DNA of 9,652 nt from an uncultured Methanofollis sp. (lineage in GTDB: Archaea; Halobacteriota; Methanomicrobia; Methanomicrobiales; Methanofollaceae): contig NZ_CALFSA010000208.1 of NCBI RefSeq assembly GCF_937919355.1, forward strand, positions 1 to 9,652. Reading direction: 5' to 3'. Numbering within the stretch: the stretch's first letter is position 1; each line of letters starts with the position of its first letter. Shown piece by piece: positions 1 to 5,841 of the stretch. The notes below the pieces were generated by a model. The model was not told the origin of the DNA. It saw nothing but the letters and a program-made list of their open reading frames with translations, and did no database searches. A program made the position numbers and the translations under genes.

Positions 1-123
1 CTGTGCCGGAAATGCGGGTTTCAACTCCATGCTGACCTCAATGCTGCTCGAAACATTGCTCAGGCGGGTATATCTTGCCTGAGTAGGCTGTCTGTCAACC
101 AGCCGAATGGAGCACACTCGTAA
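1..123 (+). CDS. tnpB: TnpB (IS200/IS605 family), 3' end only
   Basis: The window opens inside a reading frame of 40 codons that ends with TAA at 121-123. The residues include CRKCG followed by HADLNAARNIAQAG. This is the signature C-terminus of TnpB/IS1341-type proteins: the second CxxC half of the zinc finger, then the conserved Asp of the last RuvC catalytic block. TnpB is an RNA-guided DNA nuclease that promotes retention of its transposon. Only the tail is present; the rest lies left of the window, so intactness cannot be judged. The tail after the RuvC block (LSRLSVNQPNGAHS) is short and typical of the family. It is followed directly by the right-end hairpin of the element. Confidence 0.9.
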   Translation: MCRKCGFQLHADLNAARNIAQAGISCLSRLSVNQPNGAHS

Positions 124-167
124 GAGTGCAGGTACAAGCCCCGTCCAACAGGTGCGGGGTAGTTGAC
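1..167 (+). mobile_element. Right end of an IS200/IS605-like element
   Basis: The element comprises the tnpB tail plus about 44 bp of non-coding right end. The right end holds a hairpin with CCCCG at 139-143 and CGGGG at 155-159, followed by TAGTTGAC at 160-167. That arrangement, a subterminal hairpin and a short terminal motif just after tnpB, is how IS605-group right ends look. IS605 elements have no terminal inverted repeats and make no target duplication, so the exact boundary is inferred from the motif. The left end and any tnpA are outside the window. Confidence 0.65.
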
Positions 168-187
168 ATTTAGACCTCATCTGCCGG
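100..187 (+). ncRNA. Putative omega RNA (reRNA) of tnpB with downstream guide
   Basis: TnpB proteins use an omega RNA that overlaps the 3' end of tnpB, folds through the right-end hairpin and takes its guide from DNA just outside the element. Here the hairpin stem is 139-143/155-159, the scaffold would end near 167 and the guide would begin at about 168 (ATTTAGACCTCATCTG). The 5' boundary is arbitrary because nothing in the sequence fixes it. The call rests on position and family knowledge, not on a covariance match. Confidence 0.4.
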
Positions 188-190
188 TCG

Positions 191-197
191 TATATAG
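191..197 (+). promoter_or_regulatory. Candidate TATA box for the SepCysE-like/pscS unit
   Basis: TATATAG lies 82 bp upstream of the GTG start at 279 in an otherwise GC-balanced stretch. An archaeal start site about 25 bp downstream would give a leader of roughly 60 nt. GCCGG at 183-187 and CCGGC at 204-208 flank the box as a small inverted repeat, which could be an operator. The box is only 24 bp from the insertion-element end, so the element sits immediately upstream of this promoter. Confidence 0.45.
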
Positions 198-278
198 AGT
201 TCTCCGGCGCACCCTGAAAGTGAAGGAGAGCGTCACCACTATCTAATAGCGGGTGCACAATATGAGGGTGGTGATTCT

Positions 279-461
279 GTGACACAGCGGGCTGTGGACG
301 CAATATTTCAGGCGATGTTTCTCCTCACTGATCTGAGGGTGCTGATGCGGGAGACGGCACCCCTGCACAATCTCGACGATGACCAGCGGGCAAAGGCCGC
401 AAAGACCCTCGAAAAACTGAAAAAGCAAGTCAATACCCTCGAGCAGGAGTTGAGCCGATGA
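279..461 (+). CDS. Small helical protein, candidate SepCysE-like partner of SepCysS
   Basis: This encodes 60 residues from a GTG start. The start is supported by a purine-rich GAGGGTG at 264-270 (8 nt upstream) and GGTGAT at 270-275, both matching the archaeal 16S 3' end. The stop overlaps the ATG of pscS as ATGA, so translation is probably coupled. Residues 6-23 (VDAIFQAMFLLTDLRVLM) form a hydrophobic amphipathic helix. Residues 33-59 are charged and coiled-coil-like, with heptad leucines and valine in KTLEKLKKQVNTLEQEL. SepCysE is the scaffold that joins SepRS and SepCysS in methanogens; its N-terminal part also occurs fused to other components. The position and helical make-up suggest a minimal SepCysE-like domain, but I cannot align it, so the function is inferred. 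Codon use and coupling make it a real gene. Confidence 0.7.
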   Translation: MTQRAVDAIFQAMFLLTDLRVLMRETAPLHNLDDDQRAKAAKTLEKLKKQVNTLEQELSR

Positions 462-1639
462 AGTGCACCGACGATATCGAGGCACGCGACCTTGAAGAGA
501 TGACCATCAATATCGACCCGATCCAGGCCGGCGGCAGGTTGACCGCAGACGCCATGAAGGCGATCATCGCCTGGGGCGACGGCTACTCGGTCTGCGACAA
601 CTGCAGGAAACCCTTCAGGCTCGACTACATCGAAAAGCCCCCCATCAATGTCTTCCACGACGACCTTGCGGCATTCGTCGGCATGGACGAGGCGCGGGTC
701 GTGCCCGGCGCGAGGCGCGGTTTCCAGGCGGTCGCCGGCACCTACGTGCAGAAGGGCGACCCGGTAATGCTCACCGGCCTCTCCCACTACACCGAGTTCC
801 TCGCCGTCGAGAACACGGGAGGCGTGCCCCTGGAGATCCCGAAGGACGAACATAATATCATCAGGGCCGAGGCGGCGGCGGAGAAACTCGAAGAGGCGGT
901 GCGGACCTTCGGGCGCCCGCCCGTCCTCCTCTTCCTCGACCAGGTCGACTACCAGTACGGCAACCTCCATGAGGTGAAGGAGATCGCCCGCGTCGCCCAC
1001 CAGTACGACGTCCCTGTCCTCCTCAACGGCGCCTACACGGTCGGCATCCTGCCGGTGGACGGGAAGGCCCTCGGCGTCGACTTCGTCGTCGGGTCAGGGC
1101 ACAAGAGCATGGCGGCGCCGGCGCCCTCGGGTGTGCTCGCCACGACCGCAGAGCGTGCCGACGAAGTCTTCAGGACGACGAAGATCAGGGGGGACGTCAC
1201 CGGCCGGACCTTCGGCCTGAAGGAGGTGGAGATGATGGGGTGCACCCTGATGGGCGTCACACTCATGGGCATGATGGCCTCCTTCCCGCATGTGCGGGAG
1301 AGGGTGGACCACTGGGAGGAGCACCTCGCCAATGGAAAGGTCTTCGTCGACGCCCTTGCCGCCATTGACGGGACGGTGATCAAGTCGGAGATGCCGCGGC
1401 GCCACACCTTGACCCGGGTCGACACGACCGCCTCCTTTGACAGGGTGGCCGAGACCCACAAAAAGCGTGGCTTCTTCCTCTCCTCCGCACTGAAGAAGAA
1501 GGGGATCGTCGGCGTCATCCCGGGGGCGACGAAGGTCTGGAAGTTCAACACCTATGGCCTCTCCCGGGCGCAGGTGGAGTACCTGGCCGCCGCCTACCAG
1601 GAAATCGCGGAGGAGAACGGGCTTTCCGTCTCCGCGTAA
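458..1639 (+). CDS. pscS: O-phospho-L-seryl-tRNA:Cys-tRNA synthase (SepCysS)
   Basis: This PLP enzyme converts Sep-tRNA(Cys), made by SepRS, to Cys-tRNA(Cys) using a sulfur donor. It is the main cysteine route in many methanogens. The protein has 393 residues, the usual length. Near the N-terminus are INIDPIQAGG and WGDGYSVCDNC, whose CxxC is Cys46/Cys49. The PLP lysine is Lys216 in GSGHKSMAAPAPSGVL. A third family cysteine is Cys262 in EMMGCTLMG. These three cysteines correspond to those reported to carry the persulfide or cluster chemistry of the family. The ATG at 458 has AGGAG at 445-449, 8 nt upstream, and overlaps the preceding small gene. No frameshift or missing residue is seen. A T-rich terminator follows the stop. 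Confidence 0.97.
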   Translation: MKCTDDIEARDLEEMTINIDPIQAGGRLTADAMKAIIAWGDGYSVCDNCRKPFRLDYIEKPPINVFHDDLAAFVGMDEARVVPGARRGFQAVAGTYVQKGDPVMLTGLSHYTEFLAVENTGGVPLEIPKDEHNIIRAEAAAEKLEEAVRTFGRPPVLLFLDQVDYQYGNLHEVKEIARVAHQYDVPVLLNGAYTVGILPVDGKALGVDFVVGSGHKSMAAPAPSGVLATTAERADEVFRTTKIRGDVTGRTFGLKEVEMMGCTLMGVTLMGMMASFPHVRERVDHWEEHLANGKVFVDALAAIDGTVIKSEMPRRHTLTRVDTTASFDRVAETHKKRGFFLSSALKKKGIVGVIPGATKVWKFNTYGLSRAQVEYLAAAYQEIAEENGLSVSA

Positions 1640-1670
1640 GGAGGGATGGCCGGCCCAGGGCCGATACGAT

Positions 1671-1690
1671 TCCTTTTTTCCAATTTTTTG
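1671..1690 (+). terminator. T-rich terminator after pscS
   Basis: TCCTTTTTTC is followed by CAATTTTTTG, two T6 runs starting about 35 nt past the pscS stop. Archaeal transcription commonly ends at such oligo-T tracts without a strong hairpin. No good stem precedes it; GGCCC/GGGCC at 1652-1662 has too small a loop. Confidence 0.6.
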
Positions 1691-1750
1691 TGATCACACA
1701 CCTCTGAACAGAGGAGGGAGGACAATATCCTTCTTCCGGGTTTTCTGTTC

Positions 1751-1863
1751 ATTCTTCCCGGGGCTTATCCTAAAAGGGGGTCTGGGGGTGAAACCCCCAG
1801 CCCATAATGTAGGGAAGACAGCGGATCGGCGCTCTCCTCCGGGGGGCTTTGCCTTAGGATAAG
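1751..1863. repeat. Intergenic repeat copy A with inverted ends and GC hairpin
   Basis: CTTATCCTAA at 1764-1773 is matched exactly in inverse by TTAGGATAAG at 1854-1863, giving a 10-bp inverted repeat around an 80-bp core. Inside is a perfect hairpin with arms 1782-1789 and 1793-1800 and a GAA loop (CTGGGGGT/ACCCCCAG). The segment has no plausible gene. Two blocks of it (1752-1771 and 1811-1831) recur in copy B. The layout resembles a small non-autonomous element or a family of dispersed intergenic repeats. It could also act as a folded 3' region of the pscS transcript. Confidence 0.55.
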
Positions 1864-1901
1864 AGAGGGATGGTAACCTCCCCCTTCAGGATCTCTGCTC
1901 T

Positions 1902-2011
1902 GTCTTCCTGGGGTTTATCCTGAGTCGGGGACGACCAGAGGGAGTCGAAAAGACGAAGGCCTTCGAGGCCAGCCCCATGGTTCAGATTTCAGGGAAGGCA
2001 GAGGATCGGCA
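1902..2011. repeat. Diverged intergenic repeat copy B
   Basis: TCTTCCTGGGGTTTATCCT at 1903-1921 matches copy A at 1753-1771 with few differences. AGGGAAGGCAGAGGATCGGC at 1991-2010 matches copy A at 1811-1830 with two differences. The blocks keep their order and orientation, but their spacing is 89 bp here and 60 bp in copy A. The extra sequence includes a 12-bp perfect palindrome, CGAAGGCCTTCG, at 1954-1965. A short hairpin, TGGGG/CCCCA, follows at 2022-2037. Together with copy A this accounts for most of the gene-free stretch 1640-2142. Confidence 0.5.
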
Positions 2012-2097
2012 TCTGCCACTCTGGGGTTTCATCCCCACACAGCGACTATCGGCACCGCAGGACACACGCATACGCCAGCACCCCCGGGCAGAAAACC

Positions 2098-2104
2098 ATA
2101 ATAT
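2098..2104 (+). promoter_or_regulatory. Candidate TATA box for the acetyltransferase gene
   Basis: ATAATAT stands out in a GC-rich leader 45 bp before the preferred ATG at 2143. A start site about 25 bp downstream would fall near 2126-2130. The mRNA would then begin just before the GGGGGAG ribosome site at 2130-2136, which favours the start at 2143 over the ATG at 2128. Confidence 0.4.
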
Positions 2105-2142
2105 CTCAGAATCTATTCCATGACGCCATGGGGGAGACCACC

Positions 2143-2787
2143 ATGTCGACAGGATCTGGCGACCTTCTGCGCCTCAAAAAGGATCAGATCGGCCCTGCTG
2201 CCGAAATGCTCGCCCGCGCGTTCGGGCAGGACCCGAAGATGGACTATTTCGCTCCCGACGAGGAGAAGCGTCTAGAGATCGCACGCCATCATTTTGAGTT
2301 CTTGCTCAGGTACGGCCTGATCTACGGGGAGGTCTATACAACATCGCCGCACCTAGAGGGCGTCGCAGTCTGGCTCCCCGCGAAAAAGGTGGAGATCACC
2401 CTCTGGAGGGCGTTACGGGCGGGGCTCTTCCGATTCAGGAAGGGCGTCGGAAAAGACGCCCTGGAACGCATCCTCTCCTTCTCTGAGTACGTCGACAGCC
2501 TCCACCGCCGGCATATGCCCGGCCCCCACCACTACCTCTTCTTCATCGGCGTGGACCCGACCCACCAGGGGAAGGGGTATGCAAGCCGCCTGATCCGCCC
2601 GATGCTCGACCGTCTGCAGAGGGAGGGACTCCCCTCCTATCTCGTCACCCAGAACGAGCAGAACGTCGCACTGTACGAGCACTACGGGTTTCGTGTGATC
2701 GAAAAAAGTCTCGTCCCGGGGACAGAGGTGGGAAACTGGGCGATGGTGTGGGAGGGAGAAAAAAATCCCGGTTCCGCTACGCGGTGA
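2143..2787 (+). CDS. GNAT family N-acetyltransferase
   Basis: The protein has 214 residues from the ATG at 2143, which has GGGGGAG at 2130-2136 at good spacing. An in-frame ATG at 2128 would add five residues but has no ribosome site. GNAT enzymes transfer an acetyl group from acetyl-CoA to an amine. The acetyl-CoA binding motif A is clear near residues 136-150: GVDPTHQGKGYASRL, with Q-x-x-G-x-A as Q142-G-K-G-Y-A147. The C-terminal motif B region follows: LVTQNEQNVALYEHYGF (residues 167-183). The N-terminal half is helical and diverged, so the substrate cannot be told. The layout resembles the GNAT group that includes puromycin acetyltransferase relatives. The gene is monocistronic and converges on thiI with 9 nt between stops. 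Confidence 0.85.
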   Translation: MSTGSGDLLRLKKDQIGPAAEMLARAFGQDPKMDYFAPDEEKRLEIARHHFEFLLRYGLIYGEVYTTSPHLEGVAVWLPAKKVEITLWRALRAGLFRFRKGVGKDALERILSFSEYVDSLHRRHMPGPHHYLFFIGVDPTHQGKGYASRLIRPMLDRLQREGLPSYLVTQNEQNVALYEHYGFRVIEKSLVPGTEVGNWAMVWEGEKNPGSATR

Positions 2788-2796
2788 AGAAACTCC

Positions 2797-3984
2797 TCAG
2801 GCCCCTTCCTCTTCCCCCACGATCTTCCCGTTCTTCGCCCTGACCCGCCTGAGGGACTCCATCGCCGCGGCCACCAGGTCGTCGACCCCGATCTTCTCCT
2901 CGGCCTCTTCGATCTTTGTGAGGTCGGCCCTCGTCGCCGGTTTTTTCGGGACGGCCCGGCACCCGAGGTCGCCGGCATCCTCGTCGAAGGTACCGATCAT
3001 CCGGGCGAGGTCGACAGCCTCGGCCTTCTCGTAGGTGAGGAGAGGGCGGAGGAGGGGGAGGGTCGCCGCTGCCTCGATCACGCCGAGGTTCGCCAGGGTC
3101 TGGGACGCCACCTGCCCGAGGTTGTCACCGGTGACGACCGCAAGCACCCCCTCCTTCCGTGCGACGGCGTCGGCAACCCGCACCATGAAACGCTTGCAGA
3201 GGAGGCAGCGGTAGTGGTATTCTCCCGCCGCCGTCATCGCATCGAAGAAGGGTTCCATGTCCGCAACGATGAGATCGAGGGGATGGCCCATGCACCAGGT
3301 CGAGAGGATGGCATGGTGGCGGATGACCGCATCCCGCACCGCTGTCCCCTGCCAGCGCCCTGAATCCAGGGAGAGGTGGGTGGCTGTGCAACCCCGGCGC
3401 ATCATCAGCCAGCTTGCGACAGGCGAGTCTATCCCGGCGGAGAGGAGAGTGAGCACCCGGTCCTGCGTCCCGAAGGGGAGGCCGCGGGGCGCCGGGATAC
3501 GCTCATCATACACGAGGCCGCCATACGGCCGCGCCTCGACAAAGACCTCGTAGTCTGGGTGAGAGAGGTCGACGGAAAGGCCGGGGATCGCATCGTAGAT
3601 CACGCTCCCAACCTCGGCGCCGATCTCTTGGCTTGTATAGCCCTCCACTCCCTCCCTCTTCGCCCTGACAGCGAAACTCATGCCTGCCCGCAGGTGGCGG
3701 CGCGCCCGCTCCAGTGCCACCCCTCCCATCTCGGGGATGGTGGTTCCTGTCCGGGTGCAGACTGCCACATCAACGATCCCGAAGATCCGGGAGACGACCC
3801 GTGTGATTGCATCGACGTCAGGGCCGTGCACCAGGATGCGGTCCCGCCGCACCTCGATCTCGTGCTCTGCACCTGCGGCCGCAAGCGCAAGGTCGATGTT
3901 CTGCCTGAGCGTCCGCATGTAGATCTTCTTGACCGCCTCGCTCTTCAGGAAGAGTTCACCAAAACGCAGGAGTACCGTTCCCAT
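2797..3984 (-). CDS. thiI: tRNA 4-thiouridine synthase ThiI (archaeal form)
   Basis: ThiI adenylates U8 of tRNA and replaces its oxygen with sulfur. The 395-residue protein has an N-terminal ferredoxin-like and THUMP region (about 1-165), then a PP-loop ATPase domain with SAGIDSP at 182-188. There is no C-terminal rhodanese domain as in E. coli ThiI. Instead it carries Cys260-L-L-Cys263 (RCLLCKRF) and Cys342 (DLGCRAVP). This is the CxxC plus third cysteine set that binds an Fe-S cluster in the methanococcal enzyme and lets sulfide serve as donor. Its ATG follows the larE stop with no gap (TAA then ATG). Its ribosome site GGAGGTG (plus-strand 3990-3996) lies inside the end of larE, so the two are co-transcribed and probably coupled. 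Confidence 0.95.
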   Translation of the reverse strand: MGTVLLRFGELFLKSEAVKKIYMRTLRQNIDLALAAAGAEHEIEVRRDRILVHGPDVDAITRVVSRIFGIVDVAVCTRTGTTIPEMGGVALERARRHLRAGMSFAVRAKREGVEGYTSQEIGAEVGSVIYDAIPGLSVDLSHPDYEVFVEARPYGGLVYDERIPAPRGLPFGTQDRVLTLLSAGIDSPVASWLMMRRGCTATHLSLDSGRWQGTAVRDAVIRHHAILSTWCMGHPLDLIVADMEPFFDAMTAAGEYHYRCLLCKRFMVRVADAVARKEGVLAVVTGDNLGQVASQTLANLGVIEAAATLPLLRPLLTYEKAEAVDLARMIGTFDEDAGDLGCRAVPKKPATRADLTKIEEAEEKIGVDDLVAAAMESLRRVRAKNGKIVGEEEGA

Positions 3985-4716
3985 TTACGCACCTCCGACC
4001 GTCACATCGTCAAAACCGAGGGCGAGGATGCGGGGGAGGAGCGCCCGTGCCTCGTCATCCCAACCGGCCGGCACCTCGACCCGCACGGAGCGCCCTCGCA
4101 CACGTACCCGCACCCGACCGGGTATCCTCTCCCCGAGGACGGCCTCGGCCTCCCCGATGAGCCTGAGTTTCTCCGGGGTCACTTCCTCGCCGGGAGGGAG
4201 GCGGGTCGCAAGGCAGGAGGAGGAGGGCCTGACAGGCAGGCCGAAGGCGTGTGCCATAGCGACAATCTCCTCCCTGCCGATCCCACAGGCTGCAAAGGGG
4301 CTCACGATACCTAACTCCCTGAGGGCCCGCACGCCCGGTCGGTCTGCCGGGTCGTCGCCCGCATGGGTGCCGTCGGTGACATAGGCGTAGCCGTGCTCCC
4401 CTGCCCATGCACGGACCGCCTCCATCATCAGCCTCTTGCAGACATAGCACCGCTCGGCGGTGTTGTGCCTGACCGCGTCGACGGCAAGCATATCGACCCT
4501 GACCACCGCATGGGGCACCCCAAGGGATGCCGCGACCTCAGCCGCAATCCCGGCCTCCTTCGGGGCTGCAAGCCCGGTCTCCACGGTCACCGCCGACGGC
4601 CTGACGCCAGCCCGCACCGCCGCCGCAAGGAGGACCGCACTATCGGTCCCGCCCGAGAGGGCGACGACGAGCGGGGCATGATCACGGAGATAGGTGCAGA
4701 GACAGTCAGGAACCAT
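3985..4716 (-). CDS. larE: LarE-family ATP-dependent sulfurtransferase
   Basis: LarE enzymes are PP-loop ATP pyrophosphatases; in the nickel-pincer (NPN) cofactor route they add sulfur to a pyridinium carboxylate. This 243-residue protein has the loop SGGTDS at 21-26. The family segment CYVCK holds Cys90 and Cys93, and SSSCLATRLP holds Cys168. Single-cysteine LarE sacrifices its own sulfur. The three-cysteine form seen here matches the class that binds a [4Fe-4S] cluster and can act catalytically. No larA, larB or larC is nearby, so the true substrate in this organism is uncertain. The gene lies 47 nt downstream of a NifX-like gene and abuts thiI. No strong ribosome site precedes the ATG; a hairpin lies just upstream. 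Confidence 0.9.
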   Translation of the reverse strand: MVPDCLCTYLRDHAPLVVALSGGTDSAVLLAAAVRAGVRPSAVTVETGLAAPKEAGIAAEVAASLGVPHAVVRVDMLAVDAVRHNTAERCYVCKRLMMEAVRAWAGEHGYAYVTDGTHAGDDPADRPGVRALRELGIVSPFAACGIGREEIVAMAHAFGLPVRPSSSCLATRLPPGEEVTPEKLRLIGEAEAVLGERIPGRVRVRVRGRSVRVEVPAGWDDEARALLPRILALGFDDVTVGGA

Positions 4717-4718
4717 GC

Positions 4719-4744
4719 CATCTGATGGGCGCTGATCTCAGATG
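4719..4744 (-). promoter_or_regulatory. Hairpin just upstream of the larE start
   Basis: CATCTGA at 4719-4725 and TCAGATG at 4738-4744 form a 7-bp inverted repeat with a 12-nt loop. It ends 2 nt before the larE start codon at 4716. In the mRNA it would fold between the NifX-like gene and larE and could limit initiation at larE or set processing. No clear Shine-Dalgarno site exists there. A regulatory role is inferred only from position. Confidence 0.35.
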
Positions 4745-4763
4745 AAGATTGGGTGGCGTCTGT

Positions 4764-5093
4764 TCAGGCCACTTTCAGATAGCGTCCCACCGCCTCTCTC
4801 ACTGTCACCTTCGGCATCAGCACGAGTATGATCCCTTCCTCCTCGAAGATCTCCTCGGCATGGGGGCCAAAGTGCCCGGCGATCACGACATCGGCATCTT
4901 CTCGCATAATCTGCTCGGCGGCGGCCATGCCGGCCCCCTGTGCCACGCGGCAGGCTTCGTTCACGACAGTCTCGACCGTGCCGATCATGTCCCCATCCAC
5001 CTCGACAGAGGTAAATGTGCCTGCACGACCGAAGTCGGTCGCCACGATGGCGTCAAGACCACCCTCTCCATCGGTTGCTACGACGATCTTCAT
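4764..5093 (-). CDS. NifX/NifB-type iron-molybdenum cluster-binding domain protein
   Basis: This encodes 109 residues from the ATG at 5093; an in-frame GTG at 5111 would add six residues (MRKGFL) and is less likely because family members begin MKIVVATDG or similar. The protein is a single alpha/beta domain of the dinitrogenase iron-molybdenum cofactor family (COG1433-like). It starts MKIVVATDGEGG, has the conserved core ADVVIAGHFGPHAEEIFEEEGI and ends in a helical segment, VREAVGRYLKVA. Such small proteins bind or carry metal clusters, and archaea have several not linked to nitrogenase. No nif genes are in view. Its place ahead of larE and thiI suggests a cluster or sulfur carrier role for two Fe-S-dependent thiolating enzymes. 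That link is inference. Confidence 0.8.
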   Translation of the reverse strand: MKIVVATDGEGGLDAIVATDFGRAGTFTSVEVDGDMIGTVETVVNEACRVAQGAGMAAAEQIMREDADVVIAGHFGPHAEEIFEEEGIILVLMPKVTVREAVGRYLKVA

Positions 5094-5170
5094 CAGAAAC
5101 CCTTTTCGCACATCAGATAAAGCGCTTGCCCCCTCTTCCCGGCCGGAAAATCATGTCCCACCGCCGTTCC

Positions 5171-5197
5171 CGGATAGAAAATTCTTTAATTGGAGGT
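5171..5197 (+). promoter_or_regulatory. AT-rich promoter region and ribosome site of the DUF2150 gene
   Basis: GATAGAAAATTCTTTAATT at 5173-5191 is strikingly AT-rich for this genome and runs into TGGAGGT at 5191-5197. It lies in the short divergent spacer between the NifX-like gene (minus) and the DUF2150 gene (plus). On the minus strand, CTTTATCTG near 5110-5118 could serve the NifX-like gene, giving a near-leaderless message. Neither box matches consensus perfectly. Confidence 0.35.
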
Positions 5198-5208
5198 ATT
5201 CTATCTCT

Positions 5209-5841
5209 ATGGGAATGGCGAAGAAGAGCGCAAAAGAACAGGAACCAATGAAGTTATTCTATATTTTCTACAGCGAAGAACGCTGGAATAACTGGCTGTC
5301 CACTCTCAGGGAGGCAGACTTCGAGGGTGACGACGACGAGGAGGAGATGCCAGAGGGCTTCCAGACCCTCCAGAGTTTTGTCGAGGACATCACCATATCA
5401 GTTCTGAAGATCGTGAAACTCTACCAGAACGAGCGGTTCAGCAAGGAAGAGGCGCTCGAAAAACTCGAGGGCGTTGAAAATATCGTGATGATCGGCCTCC
5501 CCGAGGACGACCCCCTCGGCGATATCGTCGGGGGCATGCAGATCTCGCTACTTGCGCTCTTTGCATCCTGCAGGGTATTCCTTGAGGGCGACTATGAGGC
5601 CGATCCGAAGACACTTGTCAAGGACGGGAGAAAGGCGGTCGACGACGAACCCGAGGCCGCCCTGGAGATGGCGGCAAAACTCGGCGCCCAGATTATCAAT
5701 GGCGGCAAGTGGAGCGCCACCTACCTCAAGAGCAAGGGGGAACCGACCGTCTTCGATGAGTGGGTCGCCGAGATCGAGACGATGTCGGAGGCCGTAAAGT
5801 CCCTGAAGAAGTTCGACGAAGAACCCGGTGAAGTGGCGTGA
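5209..5841 (+). CDS. DUF2150-like archaeal protein of unknown function
   Basis: The protein has 210 residues from the ATG at 5209. GGAGGT at 5192-5197 is 11 nt upstream, slightly far. ATGs at 5215 and 5248 are alternatives; the last begins MKLFYIFYSEERW, close to where relatives seem to start. The open frame continues far upstream, but that part lies over the antisense NifX-like gene and is not coding. The sequence is FYIFYSEERWNNWL, an acidic patch DDDEEE at 41-46, then helical segments rich in E and K. There is no membrane segment or cysteine cluster. I recognise it as resembling the conserved archaeal family DUF2150, whose role is unknown. It diverges from the NifX-like gene and overlaps the next gene by GTGA, so the two form an operon. 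Confidence 0.75.
   Translation: MGMAKKSAKEQEPMKLFYIFYSEERWNNWLSTLREADFEGDDDEEEMPEGFQTLQSFVEDITISVLKIVKLYQNERFSKEEALEKLEGVENIVMIGLPEDDPLGDIVGGMQISLLALFASCRVFLEGDYEADPKTLVKDGRKAVDDEPEAALEMAAKLGAQIINGGKWSATYLKSKGEPTVFDEWVAEIETMSEAVKSLKKFDEEPGEVA

Noticed and set aside
308..1000. A 230-codon minus-strand open frame
   Set aside because: It is the antisense shadow of pscS and the SepCysE-like gene, with no ribosome site or recognisable domain.
1554..1862. A 102-codon plus frame over the end of pscS and the intergenic repeat
   Set aside because: It starts inside pscS in another frame and reads through the T-rich terminator and the repeat hairpin; composition is not coding-like.
1751..2040. CRISPR-like array
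   Set aside because: There are only two diverged repeat blocks with unequal spacing (60 and 89 bp) and no regular spacers or cas genes.
3376..4314. A 312-codon plus-strand open frame
   Set aside because: It is antisense to thiI and larE, both certain genes. High GC codon bias keeps the opposite frame open; the translation is rich in H, P and R and matches no family.
4828..5208. Long upstream extension of the DUF2150 frame, giving a 337-aa protein
   Set aside because: The extension lies antisense to the NifX-like gene and crosses its divergent spacer. The composition is serine/proline-rich shadow sequence, and a ribosome site and recognisable family start lie at 5192-5250.
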